DNA of 64,000 bases from a virus. The notes below the pieces were generated by a model, which saw only the letters and a list, made by a program, of their open reading frames with translations, was not told the DNA's origin and did not search any database. Positions within the stretch are counted from its first letter, which is position 1. The number at the start of each line of letters is the position of its first letter. The translations under genes and the position numbers were made by a program. Below, piece by piece: positions 8,623 through 17,014 of the stretch. Location: positions 1 through 64,000 of the IMG/VR virus record IMGVR_UViG_3300028844_003967; one strand, given 5' to 3'.

Positions 8623-9044
8623 GATTTCAATTCTTTAATTTGAGCCTCAAGATTTTCTATTTTGGCTAATTTTTTATTTCTTGCTATTTCTTTAGCTTTA
8701 CTTCTGAAAGATTTAAATTCTTTTATATGTGATTCTAAATCTTCAATTATTGCATTTAATGATGCAGCTGAAACATCAAATGGAAGCTTTATATTATTAG
8801 AATAACCTATTACTTCCGTATCGTTTCCATAATAAAAAGACCACTTACTATAATCTGGATAAGAATCATCAAAATATAATCTTATTTCTTCTTTATCTTT
8901 ACTTATAATCGCATAATTTGTATCTCTGTAAGATACATCTCTTTTTACTCTTATATAATTATGATTAAAATCCATTTGTAATTCTTTTCCTGTTCTTGCA
9001 TAATCTTCTGCAAGTGCTATTAGTTTGTTAATTTGTTTTTTCAT
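8619..9044 (-). CDS. hypothetical protein with C-terminal coiled coil
   Basis: This 141-residue protein has a beta-rich middle (about 30-80) and a lysine-rich helix at about 100-140 that is probably a coiled coil. Its stop overlaps the start of the RecE-like nuclease (ATGA-type coupling). I do not recognise the family. Co-expression with the nuclease is the only hint at function. Confidence 0.6.
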   Translation of the reverse strand: MKKQINKLIALAEDYARTGKELQMDFNHNYIRVKRDVSYRDTNYAIISKDKEEIRLYFDDSYPDYSKWSFYYGNDTEVIGYSNNIKLPFDVSAASLNAIIEDLESHIKEFKSFRSKAKEIARNKKLAKIENLEAQIKELKS

Positions 9045-9050
9045 CTTTTT

Positions 9051-9269
9051 TTAATTTATACATGTACAGTTAATCTCTCCCTTTATATCTTTTCCGTTAG
9101 AAAATTCATTGTGGTCATTAAAATGACCTACTCCAGCATCAAAATGTACTTTTTGAAACATATTACCTTCATCATCTGCAGAGCAAACGATTGGTTTGTT
9201 AAGTACTTCTGGATTTTCTTTTGCAATGTCTTGCAATCTTGATATGTGTTCTTTAAGTGTTATAGCCAT
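9051..9269 (-). CDS. small conserved-looking phage protein
   Basis: This 72-residue protein begins with a helix (LKEHISRLQDIAKENPEVL) followed by PIVCSADDEGN. I associate this pattern with small phage proteins of unknown function that are often next to replication genes. The start at 9269 overlaps the preceding stop by one base. No catalytic motif is visible. Confidence 0.6.
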   Translation of the reverse strand: MAITLKEHISRLQDIAKENPEVLNKPIVCSADDEGNMFQKVHFDAGVGHFNDHNEFSNGKDIKGEINCTCIN

Positions 9270-9685
9270 TATCTTTTTTTAGGTTTAATAAATTTACGTT
9301 TCTTCTTAGGTTGACATAGTTCCCATTCATCTTTATATAAGAATTGCCAATCATAACCTTTCTTAATACCATAGTCTACAAATTCTAATGCATTTAACCT
9401 TCTTTTTACAAGTGGGCCATAGCCTAATGGTATATAATCTTTACCTATATACTCATGCATTTGTTTGCAAGCATGTATTAAATCATCACTAAAATGCTGA
9501 GTAATTATTTGTATAGGTTTATCTAATTGTTCTGTTTTATCAGATTTAGCATATTTATTCATTAAGTTTCTAAAATCATCTCTTTCTTCATTAAAAAATA
9601 CTACGAGTTCATTGTCAAAAGAATCTTGTAAGAATAGCTTATTCTGGTATCTGATTAATAAATTGTTTAATAGTTCTTGTGACAT
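9269..9685 (-). CDS. hypothetical protein with basic C-terminus
   Basis: This 138-residue protein ends in a strongly basic tail (KKKRKFIKPKKR), which suggests contact with nucleic acid. It overlaps the 3' end of the DUF1064-like nuclease gene by 47 bases in another frame. No domain is recognised. Confidence 0.6.
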   Translation of the reverse strand: MSQELLNNLLIRYQNKLFLQDSFDNELVVFFNEERDDFRNLMNKYAKSDKTEQLDKPIQIITQHFSDDLIHACKQMHEYIGKDYIPLGYGPLVKRRLNALEFVDYGIKKGYDWQFLYKDEWELCQPKKKRKFIKPKKR

Positions 9686-10187
9686 ACTTAATTTTACGCG
9701 GTTTAAATGATTTGTCGGTTAATAGATAACGTTCAGGAGTAAATGTTTTCTTAAATAGCATCGGTATCTTAGTCATAGTGACATATACTCCATACTTTTC
9801 ATAAATATCCTTTATGTTATTGGTAGCTAATCGAGTCATGTTATTATTATCAAATACTCCTTTAACTTCAACTATTGATACATTTCCTTGAGATATGAAT
9901 GGAGTGGTTATTTTTTCTCCATCTTGAAGCTCCTGTGTAAAAATACCTATAGCTTGATCAGTCCACTTAATTTTAAAGTCAGGCGTGTAAACTCTTCCAG
10001 AAAATAATGTTTGTGTTAACTCCTTATCGGGAACACGTTTCATTGGTTTAATGTATTTTATGGTTAAATCAGATGTTAACTGAAAAGGTTCATCAATCTT
10101 CTCCCATAATTCAATAAAATTCCAATTCCTTAATACCTCAAGATACCAAGAAAAATACTTTTCTTCTTTACTATCAAACATTATCAA
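9639..10187 (-). CDS. DUF1064-like PD-(D/E)XK endonuclease
   Basis: The N-terminus (FDSKEEKYFSWYLE) and the core YTPDFKI followed by VSIVEVKG fit the phage DUF1064 / VSR-like nuclease fold. Asp in TPDF and Glu-x-Lys in VEVKG are the metal-binding set. Members are thought to cut branched or damaged DNA during phage recombination. The protein has 182 residues, as expected. The ATG at 10187 overlaps the end of the J-domain gene by 14 bases; an alternative ATG at 10181 is equally possible. Confidence 0.7.
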   Translation of the reverse strand: MIMFDSKEEKYFSWYLEVLRNWNFIELWEKIDEPFQLTSDLTIKYIKPMKRVPDKELTQTLFSGRVYTPDFKIKWTDQAIGIFTQELQDGEKITTPFISQGNVSIVEVKGVFDNNNMTRLATNNIKDIYEKYGVYVTMTKIPMLFKKTFTPERYLLTDKSFKPRKIKYVTRTIKQFINQIPE

Positions 10188-10773
10188 TAATATTATCAGC
10201 CATATACGCAGCTATGTTATAATCATATCCTTCCATTATTTCACAAACTCTATATATAAAGTCAAATTCTGCTCTAAGCATTGAAATAGTCATTTCAGCT
10301 TTTTTAATATGTGGTTCAAATAGCTTGTGTAATATATCTTCTGACTCCGTAAATTTATTACGTTTACGAAATAGTATAAGTTCCAGTCTACGTTTAACTT
10401 CTTTACTTTGATTTATTTTATTTTCTAATTCTCTTATTTTATCATTAATAAGTGCATGAATTAGTTTAATAATATCAACTCTTTCAAATGAAGTTTTTTC
10501 AATATTAATTATTTCAGGAATAATATAGGTATCAAAAAATGTTTGTATTTCTTTTTCAAATGATACTTCTTCAGCATTACCTGTAATGTCGTACATTTTT
10601 CTACTTAAAGGATCTATTAAAACCGTATATGCTTTTTGAATCTTTTTAAATAAATCTTCATTTCCACTTTCCTTATCTGGATGATGTATTTTAGATTTAT
10701 CTTTATAAGCTTTTTTAATCTCTTTTGGTGTAGCATTTTTACTTACACCAAGTACTTCATATAACTCATCCAT
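10174..10773 (-). CDS. J-domain (DnaJ-like) co-chaperone
   Basis: Residues 1-65 form a complete J domain with HPD at 31-33, the DnaK-stimulating loop. The remaining 135 residues are helical and have no Gly/Phe linker, zinc finger or DnaJ C-terminal domain. The protein is therefore a short J-protein that would bring host DnaK to a specific client. Phage J-proteins usually act in replication complex remodelling or capsid assembly; the replication block suggests the former. A UUCG-type hairpin lies just downstream of the next gene's start region. Confidence 0.85.
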   Translation of the reverse strand: MDELYEVLGVSKNATPKEIKKAYKDKSKIHHPDKESGNEDLFKKIQKAYTVLIDPLSRKMYDITGNAEEVSFEKEIQTFFDTYIIPEIINIEKTSFERVDIIKLIHALINDKIRELENKINQSKEVKRRLELILFRKRNKFTESEDILHKLFEPHIKKAEMTISMLRAEFDFIYRVCEIMEGYDYNIAAYMADNIIDNV

Positions 10774-10786
10774 ATGTAATTATTTA

Positions 10787-10818
10787 AATTCATCGAGCAC
10801 CGAAGCACCCGACAAATT
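10787..10818 (-). repeat. UUCG hairpin a
   Basis: In minus-strand RNA this is a 14-bp stem closed by C(UUCG)G, with five G-U wobbles and no mismatch. On the plus strand the same five pairs would be A-C mismatches. It lies just after the stop of the Gp88-like gene and before the J-domain gene. Confidence 0.8.
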
Positions 10819-10819
10819 G

Positions 10820-11410
10820 TTATTTTTTACGTTCTCTAATTACTTTTACATCATTATCAGTGTAACATAGCATACAGTTCATGCATGCTCCATGACAATT
10901 AGCATTGTCTTTAGTAGATACAGCTGCAAAAGTTTTATCAAAATAATCTAATACCTTTTTATCAGTACACTCTCCATCAATTTTTGATACAGAAAAAATA
11001 TACTTAATATTTGGTATTTTATCGTATTTAAGAACAATGTCTGTTCTTTTAGTCCATAAACCAAAATTGGTATAAGGATTTTTCTTTGCTATTGCAATTA
11101 AGTTTTCCATATGTATATCATTAATTAACTCTCCAAAAGAGTTAAAGCGTACATATCGATTATTAAATGTTGGCAATTCTCTGTCAGTTAAAAGCTGTTT
11201 AGATAGTAATTCAGAATTATGTAATAGTTTAATCTCTAAGTTTTTTCTAAACTTAGAAAGTCGATTACTATAACAAACTCCACATACACTACCTTTTACT
11301 TTTGACATTAACTGACAAAAATCATTGGTTAAGCTACTAACACTAATGGATGGAATGTTTTTCATTTTACCATTACCTGTAGTAACGTGTACTTGAGTCA
11401 GGCTATTCAT
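10820..11410 (-). CDS. Gp88-family protein (cysteine-rich)
   Basis: The 196-residue protein shows the layout of the phage Gp88 family: a KMKNIPSISVSS start, a GSVCGVCYSNR cysteine pair near residue 42, a central FNSFGELIN / NPYTNFGLWTKR segment, and a C-terminal cysteine cluster (CHGACMNCMLCY, about 168-179). The cysteines probably bind zinc or an iron-sulfur cluster. The biochemical role of Gp88 proteins is not established. It is co-transcribed with recombination genes. Confidence 0.7.
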   Translation of the reverse strand: MNSLTQVHVTTGNGKMKNIPSISVSSLTNDFCQLMSKVKGSVCGVCYSNRLSKFRKNLEIKLLHNSELLSKQLLTDRELPTFNNRYVRFNSFGELINDIHMENLIAIAKKNPYTNFGLWTKRTDIVLKYDKIPNIKYIFSVSKIDGECTDKKVLDYFDKTFAAVSTKDNANCHGACMNCMLCYTDNDVKVIRERKK

Positions 11411-11418
11411 TTTTAAAT

Positions 11419-11721
11419 TTAGTGATTGTTATTTCTAACATAATAAGGCACATCTCTCATGTGCAACATAACTAATTTAACGCTTGTAGATATTCTTTCT
11501 TCTTTAAAAACTTTAATATATGGATCTTCTACCATTACAAGTCCATTCTTAAAAGCTTCATTATAACACAAATCTTCAGTAAGTTCTCCAAACTGAACAA
11601 CACTTCCTGGTATAGATATGTTTACAGTAAGAGTTTCTCCTTGTTTCATCTTATCAGATTCAACATTATATGCTGCTCTAATAACTTTTCTGATTTCTTT
11701 TTCAATTTGATTTAATTCCAT
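11419..11721 (-). CDS. hypothetical protein
   Basis: I chose ATG 11721 (MELNQIEKE) rather than the longer in-frame start at 11760. The extra N-terminal 13 codons are unlike a normal start and overlap the small gene upstream. The 100-residue product is helical at the N-terminus with a mixed alpha/beta remainder. It has no recognisable family. Its position between NinB-like and Gp88-like genes suggests a replication or recombination accessory. Confidence 0.55.
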   Translation of the reverse strand: MELNQIEKEIRKVIRAAYNVESDKMKQGETLTVNISIPGSVVQFGELTEDLCYNEAFKNGLVMVEDPYIKVFKEERISTSVKLVMLHMRDVPYYVRNNNH

Positions 11722-11827
11722 GTTTTTTATAAAGATTAATAATTTTTTCTTCAAAGTCAATGAACAAAAAGTCCATTTCTAATTCGTACTTGTCGAATAT
11801 ATCACGTAGTTTTTCTTTTAGGCTCAT
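11702..11827 (-). CDS. possible 41-residue protein
   Basis: ATG 11827 to TGA 11702 encodes a charged helical peptide (Lys/Glu/Asp-rich). It overlaps the end of the NinB-like gene by 26 bases and the start of the next gene by 20 bases. It would fill the only gap between them. Overlaps of this kind are common in this block, but the ORF is short and could be chance. Confidence 0.4.
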   Translation of the reverse strand: MSLKEKLRDIFDKYELEMDFLFIDFEEKIINLYKKHGIKSN

Positions 11828-12266
11828 AATTATTCATATAACAATCTTCATTTGGGTCTGGAATATCTATTCCTTTATTAGCAAAATGCACTTGTAACTG
11901 AAATTTAAATGTATTAAATTCTTTAGTTGTCATAGCGCTTGTGCTTTTAGTTTCAGAATATGTAACTAATTTACCCATTACTTCTTTAGTTCTAAATTTT
12001 GCTTTTACAATTTCGTTTAATATATAGTGATGAATATCCTCTTTTTCATAAGGCTCTCCTTCTATCTCTAATAGAACTTCTTGTACTGTTTTAATAGCTA
12101 CACCCCAATACCAACGATTCTGTTTAGCAGAACGTCTTTTATTTGCTTTCTTAATAGTAATTTCAATTTCTTTGTCTTTGTATTGCGTAAGCATGCTTTT
12201 AACAAAATCATGATTATTAATTACTATCTGTCCATTTTTGTCTACTGTTCCTATAAATGCGTTCAT
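11802..12266 (-). CDS. NinB / Orf-like recombination protein
   Basis: The 154-residue protein has the NinB pattern: an N-terminal strand region, then RRSAKQNRWYWG (about 45-56) with the conserved Q-N-R-x-x-W core, and a helical C-terminal half. Lambda NinB (Orf) is a single-strand DNA-binding recombination mediator working with SSB. Here the SSB gene lies immediately upstream in the operon, which fits. The family call is by motif only. Confidence 0.65.
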   Translation of the reverse strand: MNAFIGTVDKNGQIVINNHDFVKSMLTQYKDKEIEITIKKANKRRSAKQNRWYWGVAIKTVQEVLLEIEGEPYEKEDIHHYILNEIVKAKFRTKEVMGKLVTYSETKSTSAMTTKEFNTFKFQLQVHFANKGIDIPDPNEDCYMNNYEPKRKTT

Positions 12267-12277
12267 AAATTATAATT

Positions 12278-12313
12278 AAAATACAAGGAGTACCGAAGTA
12301 CTCCTTGTATTTT
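12278..12313 (-). repeat. UUCG hairpin b
   Basis: This is a 16-bp perfect palindrome with CGAA between the arms, so minus-strand RNA forms a stem closed by C(UUCG)G. It begins three bases after the SSB stop codon and ends 12 bases before the NinB-like start. Confidence 0.85.
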
Positions 12314-12315
12314 TA

Positions 12316-12948
12316 TTAGAATGGTAAATCATCATCTTCATCACCTAATTGTTGAGATTTTTCAACTGGCTCCATTTCTCTTGCAGTTTGTGGCATAGGA
12401 TTATTATCTCTTTCCCATATTTTTAATTCGCCATCAAACTTAGCTTTATCATCAGGTCTAAGAGTTTTTCTAAAATAATCACTCTTACCAGTTAGTTCTT
12501 CGTTAACCGGGCCGGAATATAAATATCTAATAGCCTCTTTAACTACAGGCTTATTATTGTTATTTTTATCATATCCGATATACTCTTCAGCTCGAAATAA
12601 AACTTTTATTTCTTTGCCTATTACATCAACTAATGCTTTTGCACCTTTAGACTTCATATCTACTCCAGCATTTGTAAAGAACTCTTTAATTGCTTTTAAT
12701 TTAAATCCTCTTGTATCTGCTGAATCAGCATCTCTTGTTCTAAAAAACTTTGATGTATTTAATTCTGCTGTAGATGTATCTCTAAATTCAACTTCCATAT
12801 AAGGACAGCCCTTATAATCTTTATTGATATCTTCAGATAGTTCACATTTTTGTACTTCTGCTACAGTAACTCTTGGAGAGCTCATGTATTTACTTTTTTG
12901 TTCAATTTGGTGCTTTTCAGCTTCTGCAAATTCTTTGTCAAAACTCAT
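12316..12948 (-). CDS. single-stranded DNA-binding protein
   Basis: The 210-residue protein has an OB-fold-like N-terminal region (VTVAEVQKCELSEDINKDYKGCPYMEVEFRD). It ends in the acidic tip DEDDDLPF, which matches the classical SSB tail that recruits partner proteins. The tail is the strongest evidence. It lies between the Sak4-like ATPase and the NinB-like gene, as in annealing modules of other phages. A UUCG hairpin follows the stop. Confidence 0.75.
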   Translation of the reverse strand: MSFDKEFAEAEKHQIEQKSKYMSSPRVTVAEVQKCELSEDINKDYKGCPYMEVEFRDTSTAELNTSKFFRTRDADSADTRGFKLKAIKEFFTNAGVDMKSKGAKALVDVIGKEIKVLFRAEEYIGYDKNNNNKPVVKEAIRYLYSGPVNEELTGKSDYFRKTLRPDDKAKFDGELKIWERDNNPMPQTAREMEPVEKSQQLGDEDDDLPF

Positions 12949-12979
12949 TTTTTACGTTTTAAAAATTAATAACTTAAAC

Positions 12980-13645
12980 CTACTTTTTAGTAGGCTCTTC
13001 TTCATTGTAATATTCTTCAATAACTTTAATTACTTCAGCTATATCGTTTGGCATTTGCTTAGGTAGCATTTCCATTGGAGATTTAGCTGAAACATGCTCA
13101 TAACCTTTCTGACGATTAGTTATAAATCTATATTCAGGATCTCCGTTTTCATTTGTTACCATATCTGAGAAAAGAACTATTACAAATTCTTTTTCTACTT
13201 TTTTCTTAAGACTACCATCTACAGATATAAATCTTTCCTCTACACCTCCTGCTCCTTCAAGCACTTGGTCGATTCCCGTCATTATAACATATTTATTAGT
13301 ATTCTTAGACTTATGTAATATTCTCATAAGTTCTTTTTTGTATTCATCCCAAAAATCAAAACCTTTAAATGCTTTACCAATTTCTCTATAAGCGTGTTCT
13401 GTTAAAGAAGTAAAACTTTCAACAACAACTATATCTGCTTTATTACTTGAAATTGCTTTATCAAATGTTTTTTCAAAAGCATCTAAATCAGCTATAGGAA
13501 CGTTTAATTTAAACTTTCCAGCGCCTTTAAATGGCAAAGCTTTTTGCTCTGTATTAATAATAATTGTTCTTTCAGGATTTAAATTTCTGAGTGAAGAACT
13601 CTTTCCGGTACCAGATGGCCCGACAATAAAAATGTTTGGTTTCAT
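12980..13645 (-). CDS. Sak4-like / AAA_24 RecA-fold ATPase
   Basis: A Walker A motif (GPSGTGKS, 9-16) opens the protein. The Walker B region is ADIVVVESFTSL near residue 70. The 221-residue length and the N-terminal P-loop match the AAA_24/Sak4 family of phage single-strand annealing ATPases, which work with SSB. The SSB gene follows directly. This arrangement suggests homology-dependent repair or replication restart of phage DNA. Confidence 0.75.
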   Translation of the reverse strand: MKPNIFIVGPSGTGKSSSLRNLNPERTIIINTEQKALPFKGAGKFKLNVPIADLDAFEKTFDKAISSNKADIVVVESFTSLTEHAYREIGKAFKGFDFWDEYKKELMRILHKSKNTNKYVIMTGIDQVLEGAGGVEERFISVDGSLKKKVEKEFVIVLFSDMVTNENGDPEYRFITNRQKGYEHVSAKSPMEMLPKQMPNDIAEVIKVIEEYYNEEEPTKK

Positions 13646-13650
13646 TTATT

Positions 13651-13860
13651 TTAGTTTTTAGAAATTAAAAATGATTCTTTGCGTACTACTCTATTACATT
13701 GCCCTCTATTTAAGGGTTTAATAGTTCTTTCTGTTAAGTCGCATATTTCAGTAGAATTAATCACGTTTTTATATGTATCAACCCACTCTATGCCTTGACA
13801 TAACTCAATAAGCTCTTGTTCTGACCTTATTTCTTTTTGTAAAATTAATAACCTTGTCAT
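13651..13860 (-). CDS. hypothetical protein
   Basis: This 69-residue soluble protein, directly upstream of the Sak4-like gene (five bases apart), has two cysteines and a helical N-terminus. I do not recognise the family. It is supported by its tight spacing between real genes. Confidence 0.5.
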   Translation of the reverse strand: MTRLLILQKEIRSEQELIELCQGIEWVDTYKNVINSTEICDLTERTIKPLNRGQCNRVVRKESFLISKN

Positions 13861-13909
13861 AGTTTATTTAATATAGTAAATGTAAGAAAAGTACATTAAT
13901 TAACCTAAC

Positions 13910-14167
13910 TTATTTAGGTTTTCTTGGTGCTGAATCTTTTCTAATTCTTAAGTTTACACTCTTACCTTTTTCATTTACTATTTTTTTATATTTAGTAGTT
14001 AATTTTAATTTAAAATAACCTTTAATATTGATTTCTTCGTTTCTTAACATCAAAGAACGACAAGCAAGGAAGAACCGTCTAATGACTATATGAATTACTT
14101 TCGGATGGATTCCTGTATTCTCCGATATTTCTTTGACGATTTTGGTATTCTTCCAATTCTTTTTCAT
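13910..14167 (-). CDS. IHF/HU-like DNA-binding protein
   Basis: The pattern ISENTGIHPKVIHIVIRRFF, then EEINIKGYFKLKL and a basic tail follows the HU/IHF fold: a helix-turn-helix-like start, a long helix and the beginning of the DNA-binding arm. crAss-like phages carry divergent IHF subunits. The full 85 residues are needed for the fold, so the gene really overlaps the end of dnaB by 89 bases in another frame. It probably bends phage DNA for replication or packaging. Confidence 0.65.
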   Translation of the reverse strand: MKKNWKNTKIVKEISENTGIHPKVIHIVIRRFFLACRSLMLRNEEINIKGYFKLKLTTKYKKIVNEKGKSVNLRIRKDSAPRKPK

Positions 14168-15512
14168 TATAAGGATTATTACAAAATTTAGTTAACTCAC
14201 TAATAAAGTATGTTTCTACACTTCCCATTCCGGTATTTCTACCTTTAGCTATTATTATTTCAGCTTGTTCGATAGGTGGAATACCTTCTTCAATTTGAAA
14301 ATAAGCTGGTCTATGTACAAATATAACTGTATCAGCATCTTGTTCTATAGCGCCTGATTCTCTCAAATCTCCAAGAGTAGGTCTTTTATTAGCTCTACCA
14401 TGAATTGCTCTGTTAATTTGAGATAAAGCCATTACTACTATTCCTAATTCAGATGCAATTTCTTTTAACATTCTTGACATTTTAGCAATTTCTTGCTCAC
14501 GATTATTAGCGCCTGGTATGTCACATGTCATTAACTGAAGATAGTCTATAACTACAAATCTAACTTCATATCTAATAAAATATTTTCTAATTTTATTACA
14601 TATTTTAGTAATGCTTCTTGATTTATCATCAATCCACCATTTTTGTTTAGACAATCTTTCTTTAGTTGTATCTCTCATTTGATAATTTTTATAAGACATA
14701 CACTTATTTCTTATGTTTTTCAATGGAATAAAAGCATCTGATGCAATAATTCTGTTAATTAAAGCAGTTTCACTCATTTCTAAAGAAAACATAGCTACAC
14801 GAACACCACTTAGAATATTATTTTTAAATATTTCTAATGCTAATGAAGTTTTACCCATTGATGGAGCTGCTGCAAGAATTACTAAATCATGTGGTTCAAA
14901 ACCTGTAATATGTAAATCAAGTTCAGTTAAATGTGTTTTAATAAAATGTGTTGTATCTTGATTGTCTTGATAGTCTATAGCCTTATCTAAAGCTTTGTTT
15001 ACATCAAACTCTTCAATTTCTCCCATTTCTTGAATTTCAATTATCTTTTCAGATATAGAACCAAGAATTAGCATAGGATCAACCATTTCATTACAACTTT
15101 CATTTACTTTGTCTGATAACAGCATTAATGCTCTACGTCTGGCATATCCATTTAATAATTTAATATGTTCCAGCAAATGTTCGTCATTGTCAATACGTTC
15201 ACATATATCATTGAGATAAACAATTAGGTCAAAACCTATCTTTTTCTCCATCACATAATCAACATATTTTTTACTTGTTAAGTAATCAGTTACCAAAACT
15301 ATATCAACTTTTGATTCATTTGATAACTCTCTTACCGCACTGTAGATATACTTACATTCTATTGTAGAAAATTCGTGAATACTTAGTTGGTCTGCAACCT
15401 GATAATAAGTATCTGGAAAATTAATAAAAGTAGCAAGTACAATTTCTTCTAAATCAGTATTTGATTGACCGATAAAGTTACTTTCTGTAAAAAAATCTAA
15501 TTGTTCACTCAT
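14079..15512 (-). CDS. dnaB: replicative DNA helicase, DnaB family
   Basis: The 477-residue protein has the DnaB N-terminal helical domain (about 15-130) and a RecA-type motor. Walker A is AAPSMGKT (215-222), the Walker B region is FVVIDYLQLM, and GDLRESGAIEQDAD matches motif 3. It unwinds DNA at the phage fork. No primase domain is fused. Its 3' end overlaps the IHF-like gene. A hairpin of the intercistronic family lies upstream, after the ThiF-like gene's start region. Confidence 0.92.
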   Translation of the reverse strand: MSEQLDFFTESNFIGQSNTDLEEIVLATFINFPDTYYQVADQLSIHEFSTIECKYIYSAVRELSNESKVDIVLVTDYLTSKKYVDYVMEKKIGFDLIVYLNDICERIDNDEHLLEHIKLLNGYARRRALMLLSDKVNESCNEMVDPMLILGSISEKIIEIQEMGEIEEFDVNKALDKAIDYQDNQDTTHFIKTHLTELDLHITGFEPHDLVILAAAPSMGKTSLALEIFKNNILSGVRVAMFSLEMSETALINRIIASDAFIPLKNIRNKCMSYKNYQMRDTTKERLSKQKWWIDDKSRSITKICNKIRKYFIRYEVRFVVIDYLQLMTCDIPGANNREQEIAKMSRMLKEIASELGIVVMALSQINRAIHGRANKRPTLGDLRESGAIEQDADTVIFVHRPAYFQIEEGIPPIEQAEIIIAKGRNTGMGSVETYFISELTKFCNNPYNEKELEEYQNRQRNIGEYRNPSESNSYSH

Positions 15513-15532
15513 TTATATTTATATATTAAAAA

Positions 15533-15556
15533 TCAAGGAGCAACGAAGCCCCTTGA
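15533..15556 (-). repeat. UUCG-family hairpin c (variant loop)
   Basis: In minus-strand RNA this is a 9-bp stem with one G-U wobble and a UUCGUU loop. It lies directly after the ThiF-like stop and before dnaB. Confidence 0.6.
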
Positions 15557-15559
15557 AAG

Positions 15560-16324
15560 TTACAATCCTATTGGATTTGTTTTTCCTGTTTCTAAATTAA
15601 TGTAATATCCTCTTTGAGTAATTGAATAATCTTTAAGTAGTTTCCATAATAAATTCAATCCCATATAAGAAACAATAGGATTAATAAATAAGTCTTGCTT
15701 TTCAATAGCTTCTGCTACTGAACAGCTTGGCTCATTATCATCTTTAATACTCTTTAAATCAAATTCTTTATCAATAGTTGGTAATTTTTCAATAGTCTTG
15801 TATTTCTTTGATTTAGGCTGTTTGGTTCTATCAGAGCTTCCAAGTATTACTTGACCTGATTTATTACTATTGCCTAAGTCTAACCAATAATAAGGTTTTT
15901 CCCAATCTTGATATACTTTTGTCTTATTCCAATATTTTGAAATATTCATTCTTGCTTTAGCAGTATCAACACAACTTATAACAATGTTAGTGTGTTCAGC
16001 TGTTTCTTTATCGTATTTATAGTTAGTGCTATGCCAAGAGGTTCCATAAAATCTATTGATTCTTGAAATAAGAACATCAGCTTTGTATCTACCTACATCA
16101 GATGCAGAAAATAGCTGTCTACCAAAATTTGCTTCTGTTACTTTATCATCATCAAACATAATAGCTAATAAGCCGGGATGTCCTAATGCTTGTAAGGTAA
16201 CATTCATTCTTGCCAATCCTTGAATTACTTGTGAACCATTACCTCCAGCTCCAATTACATTTACTGTAATTGGATGAGGTGGATTAACTATATAATCAGG
16301 AGCATAATGTATTTTAGACTTCAT
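15560..16324 (-). CDS. PRTRC-type ThiF (E1-like activating enzyme)
   Basis: A Rossmann nucleotide-binding motif (VIGAGGNGSQ, GAGGNG at 25-30) is followed by DDDKVTEANFGRQLF (58-72), the ATP/adenylation signature of ThiF/MoeB/E1 enzymes with Asp, Asn66, Arg69 and Gln70. Lys81 and ISCVD (116-120) also fit. No CxxC zinc pairs are present. The gene overlaps the upstream E2-like gene by ATGA and is part of a run E, C, F-position, B, ThiF, the order of PRTRC cassettes. It would adenylate the ubiquitin-like C protein; this is inference. Confidence 0.8.
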   Translation of the reverse strand: MKSKIHYAPDYIVNPPHPITVNVIGAGGNGSQVIQGLARMNVTLQALGHPGLLAIMFDDDKVTEANFGRQLFSASDVGRYKADVLISRINRFYGTSWHSTNYKYDKETAEHTNIVISCVDTAKARMNISKYWNKTKVYQDWEKPYYWLDLGNSNKSGQVILGSSDRTKQPKSKKYKTIEKLPTIDKEFDLKSIKDDNEPSCSVAEAIEKQDLFINPIVSYMGLNLLWKLLKDYSITQRGYYINLETGKTNPIGL

Positions 16325-17013
16325 ATTCCTAAATTTTCTTTAATATTATTAACTATTAGACTTTCTAATAATTCATCTGTAGGAAACTTGTTTTTTCCAT
16401 TTAATGATTCCCAAAGCTGATGTAAATCAGTTTTTGATTTAGATAAAACATTTTTCATGTTATGGCTAAATTTACTTTCCCAAAATCCTAATTCGATTCC
16501 TTTAATGTAATCTTCATAGTATTTTGCATCATTTGGCCATTTACCCGTTCCCCAACATACACTTCCATTATCACTAACATTAGAAAATGGAGCTATAAAC
16601 AGCTTAGTTTTACTGTTTAGTTTATTGCTTTTCATTGCGTATATGGATAGCTTATTGTTTTCAGCAACCCAAAGCAAACGCGGAACAGGAGCAATTATAT
16701 CTTTTAATTCAACAGATTTAGTAAAATACATCCTCATTATTTGAGGATTAGTTGTCCAAGCAACAAGAGTGTGACCAGGACTATTTCTTACAGTTATTAT
16801 ATTCTTAGGTATTCTTCCTTTAAATTGAAGTCTATCAGTAACATCAACAGACATAGTGTCCATTATATCAACAATAGTATTTTTCATTAAAGGATGAGTT
16901 GCCCCAAAAGACAAATCATCCTTAATAGAGCAAGATTCTAAGTAGTAATCACTACCACTCCTATGAACTATAATAGCTTGTACAGGTTTATAAAGTTTTT
17001 CTTTTAGTTCCAT
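16321..17013 (-). CDS. PRTRC system protein B (E2-like, Prok-E2_D)
   Basis: I chose ATG 17013 over 17115: it starts right after the preceding gene's TAA (17015-17017), with no overlap, and begins with MELKEKLYKPVQAII as family members do. The core PRLLWVAENNKLSIY followed by LFIAPFSNVSDNGSVCWGTG matches PRTRC protein B. Cys153 of the VCWG motif is in the position of an E2-like catalytic cysteine. The protein is 230 residues. Its TGA overlaps the ThiF start (ATGA). Confidence 0.78.
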   Translation of the reverse strand: MELKEKLYKPVQAIIVHRSGSDYYLESCSIKDDLSFGATHPLMKNTIVDIMDTMSVDVTDRLQFKGRIPKNIITVRNSPGHTLVAWTTNPQIMRMYFTKSVELKDIIAPVPRLLWVAENNKLSIYAMKSNKLNSKTKLFIAPFSNVSDNGSVCWGTGKWPNDAKYYEDYIKGIELGFWESKFSHNMKNVLSKSKTDLHQLWESLNGKNKFPTDELLESLIVNNIKENLGI

Positions 17014-17014
17014 A

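Noticed and set aside
12081-13066. Plus-strand frames at 12081-12275, 12557-12802 and 12824-13066
   Set aside because: They are hydrophobic mirror frames of the NinB-like, SSB and Sak4-like genes.
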